Shown: positions 26,620-35,482, numbered from the stretch's first letter. The stretch is DNA of 64,000 bases from Bacteroidota bacterium (GCA_023461035.1 JAEWOD010000031.1:1-64000); one strand, 5' to 3'. Program-made: numbers and translations. The notes: generated by a model not told the origin, from the sequence alone.

Positions 26620-27906
26620 ATGAAAAATTTAAACTTTACAAAAAACAAGAACTTAGTGTTCAGCATTTTCTTATTCATAGGTATTTTTATGGGAAATGCA
26701 CAAAACATCGTTTTCCCTGATCCTAATTTTAAAAGTGCCTTATTGACTCATACTCCGGTAATTGACACTAACAGCAATGGTGAAATATCCGTGGCAGAAG
26801 CTGCCGCTTTTACCGGTAATATCAATGTCTCTGACAAAGGAATTTCCAATTTAACCGGTATCGGATATTTTGTTAATGCGAATGAATTAAATTGTTCTGA
26901 AAATAATTTGACGAGTTTAGACCTCTCAAATTGCGTAAACCTAAAAGTTGTTCATTGTCAATATAATGGGCTAACGAGCCTGAATCTTTATAATCCTCTT
27001 TTAGAACTCCTGCATTGTTCTCACAATAATCTTTCGGGCATAAATGTTTCGAACAATACGTTGTTGAAAACCCTGTGGGCTTCCAATAACAACCTCACAA
27101 GCATCAATGTTGCTTCCAACTATGCATTGGAAAGTCTTAGCGTACAGGACAACAACCTGACGGAATTAAATGTTTCGTACAATTCGGATTTGATGTATCT
27201 GGAGTGTTTTAATAATAATAACTTAGAAATTATATGGGCTCACGGTCTTTCTTTGATTCAGTTAAGAGCTCATAACAATCCAAATTTACATACACTGTGG
27301 TGTTCAGATAATGAGCTGACGGAATTAGATTTATCCGGTCTTCCTTCTTTATATGACTTGGACTTTTCCATAAACAATATAACAAGCATAGACTTAAGTA
27401 ATAAACCGGCTTTAGAAAACTTGTATTGTAGAAACAATAATTTAACAAGTTTAGATCTAAGTAATAGTCTGGCCTTAGTAGAACTGAATTGCAGTAACAA
27501 TAATTTGACGAGTCTAAATGTAGCAAATGGCAATAATGCAAATATTACAGTATTTAATGCCATAAACAATGATTTAACCTGTATCCAAATAGATAATGGC
27601 TTCATACCGCCGAGCTTTTGGGAGAAAGACGCTGAAACAGATTATTGTGAAGCAATGTCAGTAAGCGATTATCAAACGCAAGCTATTACAGTCTATCCAA
27701 ATCCTGTCCGGGACAAAGTATTTTTTCAGTCAGCTGAACCCGTCCAAAAAATTATACTCTACAACCTTTCGGGCAGTAAAATCAAAGAATTCAGCCTGAA
27801 TGGTACTCGTACAGAAGTAAGCGTATCTGAGCTTCCGGCAGGAGTTTACTTAGCGGAAATCCATACGGCAAAAAACAGGGAAACCCTGAAAATCATTAAA
27901 AAATAA
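26620..27906 (+). CDS. secreted leucine-rich-repeat protein with T9SS sorting domain (second)
   Basis: 428 residues. A signal peptide ends near GNAQ, followed by a good EF-hand-type loop (DTNSNGEISVAE, about 49-60) and about ten 21-residue leucine-rich repeats to about 330, with core L-x-C-x-x-N-N-L-T-S-L-D-L-S-N. The C-terminal 75 residues are a T9SS sorting domain (ITVYPNPVRD, LPAGVYLAEI). It has the same domain order as the LRR protein at 24573 but with more diverged repeats, so the two are paralogues. It follows the two small genes and a GC-rich repeat that ends 4 nt before the start. Confidence 0.85.
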   Translation: MKNLNFTKNKNLVFSIFLFIGIFMGNAQNIVFPDPNFKSALLTHTPVIDTNSNGEISVAEAAAFTGNINVSDKGISNLTGIGYFVNANELNCSENNLTSLDLSNCVNLKVVHCQYNGLTSLNLYNPLLELLHCSHNNLSGINVSNNTLLKTLWASNNNLTSINVASNYALESLSVQDNNLTELNVSYNSDLMYLECFNNNNLEIIWAHGLSLIQLRAHNNPNLHTLWCSDNELTELDLSGLPSLYDLDFSINNITSIDLSNKPALENLYCRNNNLTSLDLSNSLALVELNCSNNNLTSLNVANGNNANITVFNAINNDLTCIQIDNGFIPPSFWEKDAETDYCEAMSVSDYQTQAITVYPNPVRDKVFFQSAEPVQKIILYNLSGSKIKEFSLNGTRTEVSVSELPAGVYLAEIHTAKNRETLKIIKK

Positions 27907-27924
27907 TAATCATCCTTTCTTTGC

Positions 27925-27971
27925 TCCCCCACTCCTTTGGAGAGGGGTTGGGGGAGAGGCTTAAAATCAAA
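27925..27971 (+). repeat. GC-rich hairpin repeat before the two-repeat T9SS gene
   Basis: Second copy of the unit at 26576: an ACTCCTTTGGAGAGGGG hairpin, then TTGGGGGAGAGG, then CTTAAAATCAAA, ending 4 nt before the ATG at 27976. Confidence 0.75.
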
Positions 27972-27975
27972 CAAT

Positions 27976-29040
27976 ATGAAAAATCTTTTCACAATTTTAA
28001 CGACAGTATGCCTTACACTAAGTGTATGGGCACAACAAGACAGAGGATTTGTACACGTTGCAACAGCTGATAATATAACAGCAAGTTGGACGCATATCAA
28101 TCATCCGGATTTAGACGGAAACCCAGGTGCAAACGTTTTATTTTCGCAACGCTATAATGGGGTTACGAATAATCATCCAACAGGAATGTGGTATGACGGA
28201 GGAAGATGGACAATTTTTAATGAAGATGGTTCGCCAATGCCAGAAGGGATTGAATTTAATATTTACATTCCCGGTGACAGCGAGGTAGCTGTTCATGTAG
28301 CCAATTCTTCTAACACTTCGGGTAGTGATACACAACTTAGCGGCTATACCGATTTGGATTACCTTTTTTACAATACTTATTACAATCCTCACAGTGTTTA
28401 TAATCCTCATGTTTATGGAAATGATTACATGTTGAGTGGAAATCGCGTATTATTTACGGAAACAGAAGTTGACATCCCTAATAACGCCGGATTTCTTGTG
28501 ATGAAAGGTAGTCCCCTTTCTGCTGGTATGGGTGGTGTAGCTTCAACTTCGGAAAATATTATCGGTAATGCTCTTATATTAGACCATCCGACATTAAATA
28601 ATAACCCCAATGCGGTATTTATTTACAGCCATTACTATGGTTTTGTGGGTAATAATTCAGTATTACCTGCCGTAACAGAAGTTGAATATCACACTTCTAC
28701 CGGCCGTTGGCGTATTTATGCTTATGGAATAGCTTTTCCTACGGGCGTTTGGATAGATATCATCATTCCAAATACGATTCTCGGTACAAATGATGTACAG
28801 GCAGAGGTAAGCAAAATATCCCTGTATCCTAATCCTGTGACGGACATAGTAAACATCAGCAGTTCCAAAAAAGAAATTCAGGAAGTTCAAATTTATGATG
28901 TAACCGGAAAACAAGTGAAAGCCTTTATGCAGAGCGGGAAAACGGTTTCGGTTGATGTTTCCGCCCTGCCGTCCGGTATGTATATAGCAAAAATAAGAAC
29001 CGACGAAGGCTGGTTTAGCCAGAAATTAATTAAAAAGTAA
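27976..29040 (+). CDS. secreted protein with two DUF7452-like repeats and T9SS sorting domain
   Basis: 354 residues from the ATG at 27976, which begins a signal peptide (MKNLFTILTTVCLTLSVWAQ); the frame extends upstream but only through the repeat. Two similar domains follow. The first (about 22-130) has HINHPDLDGNPGANVLFSQ and MWYDGGRWTIFNEDG; the second (about 170-270) has ILDHPTLNNNPNAVFIYSH and GRWRIYAYG. This matches the pattern I associate with DUF7452, found in extracellular proteins without known function. The final 75 residues are a T9SS sorting domain (ISLYPNPVTD, LPSGMYIAKI). Confidence 0.72.
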   Translation: MKNLFTILTTVCLTLSVWAQQDRGFVHVATADNITASWTHINHPDLDGNPGANVLFSQRYNGVTNNHPTGMWYDGGRWTIFNEDGSPMPEGIEFNIYIPGDSEVAVHVANSSNTSGSDTQLSGYTDLDYLFYNTYYNPHSVYNPHVYGNDYMLSGNRVLFTETEVDIPNNAGFLVMKGSPLSAGMGGVASTSENIIGNALILDHPTLNNNPNAVFIYSHYYGFVGNNSVLPAVTEVEYHTSTGRWRIYAYGIAFPTGVWIDIIIPNTILGTNDVQAEVSKISLYPNPVTDIVNISSSKKEIQEVQIYDVTGKQVKAFMQSGKTVSVDVSALPSGMYIAKIRTDEGWFSQKLIKK

Positions 29041-29071
29041 AAATGCTTTTGCTTGTTCATTGTACTCAGAT

Positions 29072-29102
29072 ATCCCGCGGGAATTTCCCGTTTCCGCGGG
29101 AT
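29072..29102 (+). terminator. terminator after the two-repeat T9SS gene
   Basis: ATCCCGCGG (29072-29080) pairs with CCGCGGGAT (29094-29102), followed by TTT. Confidence 0.7.
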
Positions 29103-29166
29103 TTTAAAGACAGAGAACGGCAAGCCAGAATACAGCCAAATAAAATGAATCAATAAATTAAGAGAA

Positions 29167-29745
29167 ATGAAAAAATTAAATAAAATTTTAAAAACCAGTG
29201 TGTGGGTATTTATACTCGCACTGGGAACTATCGGAATAACATCTTGTTTCGGTAGTGACGACGATGACGGAGGAGGAACTGTAACCGACCCGATTGTGGG
29301 TACTTGGAATTTAACCTTTTTGTATATGCTGGTAACATCTGAAATGCAACCCGATTCGGACACTTATATTTTGACAAACAGCATTACGCACGCTGAAGAT
29401 TTGGGTAATGTATTGGTTAGGCTCAATGCAGATGGCTCTGTTACAAGCAGTGGGGATTTTACATTGGTAACACAAATGCGTCAGGAATTTACCATAGATG
29501 GTGAAACAGCGGTCGTAGAAACCACAACAACCGATGAGACAGATGCTTCTTCTTTTGGCTCTTCCTGGCGTAGAGAAGGAAATTATTTGGTGATGACCGT
29601 GCCTGGATATGGCGAAGTACGGCACTATATCAACTTGCTTAATGATACTGAATTACATTTGGATGCAGATATACCACAAACGGAGATTCCGGGAATTACG
29701 TATTTAGTCAGTAATATGATAAACAATTTCGTCCGGGTAAATTAA
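29167..29745 (+). CDS. lipoprotein, lipocalin-like
   Basis: 192 residues. The signal peptide ends at the lipobox ITSC, followed by FGSDDDDGGG, an acidic stretch of the type that directs Bacteroidota lipoproteins to the cell surface. The mature part begins with DPIVGTWNLTFLY, typical of lipocalin-like domains, and shows alternating strands such as VRLNADGSVTSSGDF. The ligand is unknown. It stands after a terminator and before the OmpA-domain gene. Confidence 0.7.
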   Translation: MKKLNKILKTSVWVFILALGTIGITSCFGSDDDDGGGTVTDPIVGTWNLTFLYMLVTSEMQPDSDTYILTNSITHAEDLGNVLVRLNADGSVTSSGDFTLVTQMRQEFTIDGETAVVETTTTDETDASSFGSSWRREGNYLVMTVPGYGEVRHYINLLNDTELHLDADIPQTEIPGITYLVSNMINNFVRVN

Positions 29746-29772
29746 AATTTTAAACAATAAAAATATAAACAA

Positions 29773-31056
29773 ATGAAATATCTTATTTTAATCTTAATGA
29801 CCGTCGGGGGAATACAGTTTTCCCAGGCGCAATTCCTTGAAAAATTAGGGGACAAAGCCGTAAACGCGGCCGAACGTACCGTTGAAAGACGGGTTGAAAA
29901 AGAAGCTTCCAAAAAAACCGATGAAGCTATGGACGAAGTTTTTGAAGGAAAAAAGAAAAAATCAAAAAAGGAAAAGCAGAACGACAAAAAGAACAAAGGC
30001 AATGATTCCGGGGTTTCTTCTTCCGGAGCAGGGCAGGGCAGCAGCAGCGTCAATACCGCCAAGGACTTCGTTCGCGGCAACAAGGTGATTTTTCACGAAC
30101 AGTTTACCAAAGACGTTATCGGTGATTTTCCCGGCACTTGGAATACTAACAGTTCCGGCGAAGTCGTAACCTTTGGCAACGAGAATACCCGCTGGTTAAA
30201 GATGACCGATGGGATATTTTTACCCGAAGGACTTAATTCAATTCCCAATAACAGTACATTGGAAATGGATATTGCTTATGAACACAGAGGTGTGGGTAAA
30301 ATTTTTATACAGTTGGTAGCATTGGACAACAAAGCCAAAGATTTTACACAGTGGCAAGGTACTTATGGACGAGATGGGAAAAACGGAGTTGTGCTGTATT
30401 TGGCTCCTTTTCAACCGACCAATGATGGAAACATATCCCTTCATAACAGGATTGACGGTTCGAAAGTGTTGGAAACACCCTATAAAAAAATTACCCAATT
30501 TACAGCCAATAAAAAATCGGCACATCTTTCGTTCTGGCGGCAGGATAATAGGCTTCGGGTGTATCTGGACGACGAGAAAATCTTTGACCTTCCCAAAGCT
30601 TTTGCCGACAAAAACTATAACAGTTTGGTCTTTACAGCTGCGGGGCAGTATTACGTAAGCAACATCATCCTGGCAACAGATGCCGGAGCCGATACCCGTC
30701 ATAAGCTGCTGGAAACCGGAAGTTTTACCACCAACGATATTCTATTTGATTCAGGGAAATCCACCTTGCAGCCATCGAGTTATTCGGTGCTGGATGAAAT
30801 CGGGGAAATTATGAAGTCCAACCCTTCCAAACACCTGACTATAACCGGGCATACTGACAGCGACGGCGCGGAAGCAGCCAACCAAACCCTTTCCGAACAG
30901 CGTGCCCAAAGCGTGAAGAAATATTTTACCGATAAATTCGGATTGAGCGGAAATCAAATTACGACCATCGGCAAAGGTGAATCACAGCCAGTGGCAAGCG
31001 GAAATTCGGCTGACGCCAAAGCCAAAAACAGACGGGTAGAGTTTACACTTAACTAA
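29773..31056 (+). CDS. OmpA-family protein with LamG-like middle domain
   Basis: 427 residues. A signal peptide (to about 20) is followed by a highly charged helix with Lys-rich runs (20-80), a Ser/Gly linker, a beta-sandwich region (about 95-290, with FHEQFTKDVIGDFPGTW and LRVYLDDEKIFDLP, resembling a laminin-G/DUF1080-type fold) and a C-terminal OmpA domain (about 315-427: ILFDSGKSTLQPSS, ITGHTDSDGAEAAN, NRRVEFTLN). The OmpA domain should bind peptidoglycan, anchoring the protein in the periplasm. No outer-membrane barrel is visible. Confidence 0.78.
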   Translation: MKYLILILMTVGGIQFSQAQFLEKLGDKAVNAAERTVERRVEKEASKKTDEAMDEVFEGKKKKSKKEKQNDKKNKGNDSGVSSSGAGQGSSSVNTAKDFVRGNKVIFHEQFTKDVIGDFPGTWNTNSSGEVVTFGNENTRWLKMTDGIFLPEGLNSIPNNSTLEMDIAYEHRGVGKIFIQLVALDNKAKDFTQWQGTYGRDGKNGVVLYLAPFQPTNDGNISLHNRIDGSKVLETPYKKITQFTANKKSAHLSFWRQDNRLRVYLDDEKIFDLPKAFADKNYNSLVFTAAGQYYVSNIILATDAGADTRHKLLETGSFTTNDILFDSGKSTLQPSSYSVLDEIGEIMKSNPSKHLTITGHTDSDGAEAANQTLSEQRAQSVKKYFTDKFGLSGNQITTIGKGESQPVASGNSADAKAKNRRVEFTLN

Positions 31057-31063
31057 CTATATG

Positions 31064-31111
31064 AGCCTTGTCAAGGTTCTTTTAACACTGAATATTAACC
31101 TTGACAAGGCT
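31064..31111 (+). terminator. terminator of the OmpA-family gene
   Basis: AGCCTTGTCAAGGTT (31064-31078) and its perfect complement (31097-31111) with an 18-nt loop, followed by TTTTAA. It is a variant of the AACCT...AGGTT stems at 1736 and 32025. Confidence 0.7.
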
Positions 31112-31152
31112 TTTAATTCAAGACTATAAATAAACATAATCAGCGAATTTCG

Positions 31153-31168
31153 CCCCGACGTTACGGGG
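31153..31168. repeat. short inverted repeat CCCCG/CGGGG
   Basis: CCCCGACGTTACGGGG stands 26 nt before the lipoprotein at 31195, inside an AT-rich gap. It is GC-rich and may be a remnant of a dispersed repeat. Confidence 0.4.
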
Positions 31169-31194
31169 TCGAACTTCGAAAAAAAAATAAGGCA

Positions 31195-32016
31195 ATGAAA
31201 AAATTTAAAATATTCAAAAAGATTTTACTTTGTGCACTAGTGATTTCATTCACAGCTTGTAGCAGCGACGACGATTCGCCCGGAACACCTGACGGATCTG
31301 GAGCGGTAAAAGTCAAAGAATTCAAAAGAATTACCACTCAAACCGATTTTGTCATAAACGGAATCGAGAATAGTATGATTTACGAATACAACGATGAAGG
31401 AAAAGTCAACCGTGTGGTAAACAAAGTAGTCAATCAAAATCCTGCTGATAATTATGAATACCGCTACACGATTCATTATAACACCGATCAAACGGTTCAG
31501 CGAATTGATGTTGTGGATACCGAATTTGGAGAAAATACAGTTGTAAATTTCAATTATACAGGCGGTAGGTTGTCCTCACTAAGCTATTCGGAAGGCGAAC
31601 CGCTGCTTTTTTCTTATAATTCAGCCACCAATACGTATTCCTGTGTCCTCGACCCGGAGTTTCCCGATTTCGTGGTTTCTGTTTCTTTTAATTCGGCAAA
31701 TGATGTCACCGGGTTTACGGGTTTATTTGGAACCCAACAGGTTTCTACCAATTCTAACGAAGGTATTTATGCGGGAACCTCTATGAATCAGGAGTTGAAA
31801 GTCTACTTTATGCTGGTGGGTGATCCTGTTGGCAATAACGGGTTTTTTCAGTCCAAAGAAATTACGCAAATCCACGCAAGCGGTGAAACGATTTTCGGCC
31901 CTATTGAACCCATTACCGTAAATATGGTAAACGTGGTACGGAACTCTGCGGGGCTTATTACATCATATCAGATTGAAGGAGGAGACCCCCGGTTTGAAAT
32001 TACGTATGTGGAATAA
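31195..32016 (+). CDS. lipoprotein, unknown
   Basis: 273 residues. The signal peptide ends at the lipobox FTAC, followed by SSDDDSPGTPDGSG, an acidic surface-export signal. The rest is mostly beta strands with YD-like elements (MIYEYNDEGKVNRV, YRYTIHYNTDQTV, FNYTGGRLSSLSYSEGE), as in many flavobacterial surface lipoproteins with DUF4595-like or RHS-like folds. I cannot assign a function. It is flanked by inverted-repeat terminators. Confidence 0.65.
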   Translation: MKKFKIFKKILLCALVISFTACSSDDDSPGTPDGSGAVKVKEFKRITTQTDFVINGIENSMIYEYNDEGKVNRVVNKVVNQNPADNYEYRYTIHYNTDQTVQRIDVVDTEFGENTVVNFNYTGGRLSSLSYSEGEPLLFSYNSATNTYSCVLDPEFPDFVVSVSFNSANDVTGFTGLFGTQQVSTNSNEGIYAGTSMNQELKVYFMLVGDPVGNNGFFQSKEITQIHASGETIFGPIEPITVNMVNVVRNSAGLITSYQIEGGDPRFEITYVE

Positions 32017-32024
32017 TTCTAATC

Positions 32025-32069
32025 AACCTCCAAGGTTCTTATCCGGCAGGTTTATAAACCTTGGAGGTT
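32025..32069 (+). terminator. terminator of the lipoprotein gene
   Basis: AACCTCCAAGGTT (32025-32037) and its complement (32057-32069) with a 19-nt loop: the same stem and loop length as at 1736-1780. Confidence 0.7.
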
Positions 32070-32097
32070 AAGATTTTGAAATTAAAATCATAAACAG

Positions 32098-33093
32098 ATG
32101 AAAAATACAATACAAAACCGATTTATAATGTTCGCTTTATTTTTAGGAGTACACCTTGGCGCGCAGGTTACCCCGGCAAACGCGTATGAACAACAGCCGT
32201 CGATTACGAATAATCCACCTTATGACGACCCAAACGATACGTTTTATTTTGACCTTGAAGTAAGCGGAACGATTAGATACAAAGGGCGTACTGAACAATA
32301 TAAATACTTCATCAATTCACGAGACGGAAGTATGTTTTTTCCGAAAAATGTGGTGTTAATTGCTCAGAATTGGGGAGATAAAGAGCGCTTCGATGGGATG
32401 TATCTAAATCCGAACGGAATAGTTTTCCTCTATATTACCGACCTGAGAGATAATGAAAAAACGGCATCTACCGTAGATTTTTTTGGTTCTTCACCGATTA
32501 ACGAGAATGCAGATGTTTTTCAGCAATTTCGGGTTAACGCATCCAAATCTTCCGGCCCCAATCATAGCCGTTTTGGTCCCACTACAAAATACAGAGGCAA
32601 TATCAACGGACAACAAATGAATATGACCATTGCCAACAGAGGTGTAGCCATTGCTCTTTATACTGATGCCGTCGGATTTATGGCACCTATATTCAAAGAT
32701 CATATTCAGAAAATAAACCGGGTAGCGACTGAAGTTGAGTTTGGAGATATAAAAATGACCATTGACAATATCTTAAACAATGGAGAAATTTCTTACACAA
32801 TGAGTGGTTATAAAAAGGTCGGAGCGCAAATAGATATGCAAACTATTAGGAACAATCCCGCAGAGAATTATCAAATTGTAATGCAGAATTATATGGCGAA
32901 AATTATGGAGTACAGCCAGCAATTGCAGGATATAGAGCAACGAATAATTGACTGCGGAACGAACGAAGCCTGTAAAGAACAGCACAAAAGAGACCGGGAC
33001 GATTTGAACCTGATAATTCAACAGGAAGAGGAAAGGTTAAAAAATACGATAAGGGATATGGGTATTCTTGATGTGTATGGTGCAGAAGATTAA
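32098..33093 (+). CDS. secreted protein, unknown
   Basis: 331 residues with an N-terminal signal peptide (FALFLGVHLGAQV). The middle is beta-rich (DLEVSGTIRYKGRTEQYKYF, then DGSMFFPKNVV), and the last 80 residues are helical and charged with two cysteines (CGTNEACKEQ), probably a coiled coil. No sorting domain is present, so it may be periplasmic. I do not recognise the family. It is the last gene of the accessory block and is followed by a strong terminator. Confidence 0.6.
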   Translation: MKNTIQNRFIMFALFLGVHLGAQVTPANAYEQQPSITNNPPYDDPNDTFYFDLEVSGTIRYKGRTEQYKYFINSRDGSMFFPKNVVLIAQNWGDKERFDGMYLNPNGIVFLYITDLRDNEKTASTVDFFGSSPINENADVFQQFRVNASKSSGPNHSRFGPTTKYRGNINGQQMNMTIANRGVAIALYTDAVGFMAPIFKDHIQKINRVATEVEFGDIKMTIDNILNNGEISYTMSGYKKVGAQIDMQTIRNNPAENYQIVMQNYMAKIMEYSQQLQDIEQRIIDCGTNEACKEQHKRDRDDLNLIIQQEEERLKNTIRDMGILDVYGAED

Positions 33094-33130
33094 ACCTCTT
33101 TTTAATTAATTATTCATTTTTAGGTTAGGG

Positions 33131-33158
33131 AAACCCCGTTTCGGTTGAAGCGGGGTTT
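33131..33158. terminator. bidirectional terminator
   Basis: AAACCCCG (33131-33138) and CGGGGTTT (33151-33158) with a 12-nt loop, between convergent genes. T runs follow on the plus strand. Confidence 0.7.
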
Positions 33159-33175
33159 TCTTTTTCAGTTCATTT

Positions 33176-34066
33176 TTATTGGATTAAATCCTGAAGTGCT
33201 GATTTGATTTCGTCGAATCGGAATTCAAATCCAGTATTTTTTATTTTTGAATTGGAAATAGCACTTCCTTCGAGTAAAATGCCGGACATTTCACCCAATG
33301 CCATTTTCAATACCCATTTTGGAACAGGAGGGAAAATGATTTTGGAGGAGGTTTTTTTGGCCAATTGATGGGTGAATTCTTTATTGGTGATAATTTCAGA
33401 CGCAGCAGCATTATAAGATCCCGTCAGATTTTGATTCTCCAACAAATAAATATAAATTCCTACGATGTCATCAATGTGAATCCAGGGAAGGATTTGTTTT
33501 CCCGTACCCAAAACCGAAAGCATGTTTTTCTTCAGCATGGGTATCAATTCCTTCAGCATACCACCATCGGTTGAAAGGACGGCAGAAGTCCTTATGCAAC
33601 ACACTCTGGTGCCTAAAGTTGAGAACTGAGTAGCGGTTTCTTCTAATTGATAACAAAGATTTCCCAAAAAATCATCTGCATGTTCATCTGTTTCTTTATA
33701 AATAGAAGGAGTGGTTTGAGTTCCATAATAATTGGTGCCGGATGCCGATATAAAAGTTTCGAGCTTTACGCCTAAATTTTTTGTGTAATCAAATAATAAC
33801 TGAGCACTCTGGATACGGCTATCATACAGCTCTTTTTTATAGATATTTGTCCAGCGTTTGGAAATAGGAGCACCGGCAAGATGGATGATGGCATCTAAAT
33901 TTTCAAAAGCTTTTTCCTCTATTTTTCCTTCGGTAGGATTCCAAAAAAACTGTCCTTGTTTTTTGGCTCTGGAAAGTTTTCTGACTTCATAACCTTTTTC
34001 TTCTAATTTTTTTGAAAGTGCTTTGCCGACTAGTCCTGAGGCACCCGAAATTAATACAGATTTCAT
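33176..34066 (-). CDS. TIGR01777 family (YfcH-like) nucleotide-sugar epimerase fold protein
   Basis: 296 residues. LISGASGLVGKALSKKL is the NAD-binding motif, IHLAGAPISKRW (near 64) is characteristic of TIGR01777, and the C-terminal DUF1731 segment is visible (VPKWVLKMALGEMSGILLEG). YfcH-like proteins are short-chain epimerase/dehydratase relatives without a settled reaction. The gene is divergent from the ion channel, with about 90 nt between starts. Confidence 0.88.
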   Translation of the reverse strand: MKSVLISGASGLVGKALSKKLEEKGYEVRKLSRAKKQGQFFWNPTEGKIEEKAFENLDAIIHLAGAPISKRWTNIYKKELYDSRIQSAQLLFDYTKNLGVKLETFISASGTNYYGTQTTPSIYKETDEHADDFLGNLCYQLEETATQFSTLGTRVCCIRTSAVLSTDGGMLKELIPMLKKNMLSVLGTGKQILPWIHIDDIVGIYIYLLENQNLTGSYNAAASEIITNKEFTHQLAKKTSSKIIFPPVPKWVLKMALGEMSGILLEGSAISNSKIKNTGFEFRFDEIKSALQDLIQ

Positions 34067-34157
34067 CCGGTATATATTTTATAAAAGCCCGATTGGTGTA
34101 AACCTCAACGGGAATTTCATTTATATTATGTACATTCGTTATACAAATTTACGGGAA

Positions 34158-35021
34158 ATGAATTTGATTGATAAGTTGTTTTTTCCAAAAATGGAAAAAT
34201 CGAAACTGAATCGACGCAAAGATAGAATCTTTGAAATCATCTTTGAAGCAGATACCTACCACGGAAAGTTATTTGATGTTATTTTACTCTTTTTCATTAT
34301 GATAAGTGTGGCATTGGTAATGTTGGAATCTGTTCCGATGATTAATGCCAAACATCATCGATTATTGGTCATACTGGAATGGATCGTAACGGGGATTTTT
34401 ACGATTGAATATGGGTTTCGGCTCTATTGTGTTCGTAAACCTTGGCGTTATTTTTTTAGTTTTTATGGCATCATCGATTTGTTGAGCATATTGCCAACTT
34501 ATCTCGGCATCATTTATCCGCATACTAAATATTTATCCAGCATCAGAATATTGCGTCTTTTCAGGGTTTTCCGGATTTTTGGATTGACGCAGTTTAATCG
34601 TGGCGGATATACTATGTTAATTGCATTACGTAAAAGTCGTGCTAAAATTGTCGTATTTCTTGCGTTTGTAGTTTTAATTGTGGTGGTAATCGGTTCAATG
34701 ATGTATGCAATAGAAGGAAGTCATCCGGAGTCAGGATTTACCAGTATTCCTGCGAGTATTTATTGGGCCATCGTGACGCTTACGACAGTTGGTTATGGGG
34801 ATGTCGCTCCTGTAACAGGAATTGGAAAGTTTTTGGCGGCTGTTGTGATGATAATCGGTTATGGAGTGATTGCGGTTCCGACCGGGATTGTTTCATCTGA
34901 AGTTATGCGCGCTTCAAAAAATGAACCTGACCGTAATACCCAGGTCTGCCAGCATTGTCATGATTCCAATCATGAATTGGGAGCCAATTTTTGTAAAACC
35001 TGCGGTACAGCTTTAAATTAA
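34158..35021 (+). CDS. voltage-gated-type potassium channel with C-terminal zinc ribbon
   Basis: About 287 residues from the ATG at 34158; the frame runs upstream into the divergent gene, but those codons are unlikely to be used. Six membrane segments are present. S4 is basic with regular arginines (IRILRLFRVFRIFG), and the pore loop carries the K+ filter TVGYGD (ATVTLT-type context: YWAIVTLTTVGYGD). After S6 the chain ends in CQHCHDSNHELGANFCKTCG, two CxxC knuckles of a zinc ribbon. The channel sits in the inner membrane. The ribbon could assemble or gate the tetramer; that is inference. Confidence 0.85.
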   Translation: MNLIDKLFFPKMEKSKLNRRKDRIFEIIFEADTYHGKLFDVILLFFIMISVALVMLESVPMINAKHHRLLVILEWIVTGIFTIEYGFRLYCVRKPWRYFFSFYGIIDLLSILPTYLGIIYPHTKYLSSIRILRLFRVFRIFGLTQFNRGGYTMLIALRKSRAKIVVFLAFVVLIVVVIGSMMYAIEGSHPESGFTSIPASIYWAIVTLTTVGYGDVAPVTGIGKFLAAVVMIIGYGVIAVPTGIVSSEVMRASKNEPDRNTQVCQHCHDSNHELGANFCKTCGTALN

Positions 35022-35046
35022 AAATCCCGACTTTCGTCAGGATTTT
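35021..35046. terminator. bidirectional terminator
   Basis: AAAATCC-C-GAC pairs with GTC-A-GGATTTT around a 4-nt loop, between the convergent channel and secG genes. Confidence 0.6.
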
Positions 35047-35070
35047 TATATCATAATAATTCAATTCAAA

Positions 35071-35412
35071 TTAATTTCCTGTTTCTACAGGAGGAGTTGC
35101 AGGTGTATCAGTAGCAGGACTCTGTACCGGCGGCAATTCTACCGGAACACTTTCTACATTTGTGCTGGAAGCGTATGGGTTTTCCATCAGAACGTTTGCG
35201 GTAATGATAAGCGCAACGATGATTCCTGCCAGAGTCCAGGTTGCTTTATCCAAAAATTCGTTGGTACGTTGTACGCCAAACATTTGTCCTCCACCGGAAC
35301 CTCCAAAGGTAGATGAAAGTCCTCCTCCTTTCGGGTTTTGCGAAAGAACTACCAAAGTTATGATGACACAAACCACAATGATTACAACCATTAAAAATAT
35401 AAACGTCTGCAT
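35071..35412 (-). CDS. secG: preprotein translocase subunit SecG
   Basis: 113 residues. Two membrane helices (about 1-25 and 58-75) flank the conserved loop LSQNPKGGGLSSTFGGSGG. The tail is Pro/Thr/Val-rich, as in other Bacteroidota. SecG assists SecYE in protein export across the inner membrane. It is followed only by the terminator shared with the channel gene. Confidence 0.93.
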   Translation of the reverse strand: MQTFIFLMVVIIVVCVIITLVVLSQNPKGGGLSSTFGGSGGGQMFGVQRTNEFLDKATWTLAGIIVALIITANVLMENPYASSTNVESVPVELPPVQSPATDTPATPPVETGN

Positions 35413-35482
35413 TTTAATCTTCTTTTTTCAAAAATTAGTCTGCAAAGAAACTAAAATTTTATAAATTATTCAAACTTATCTT

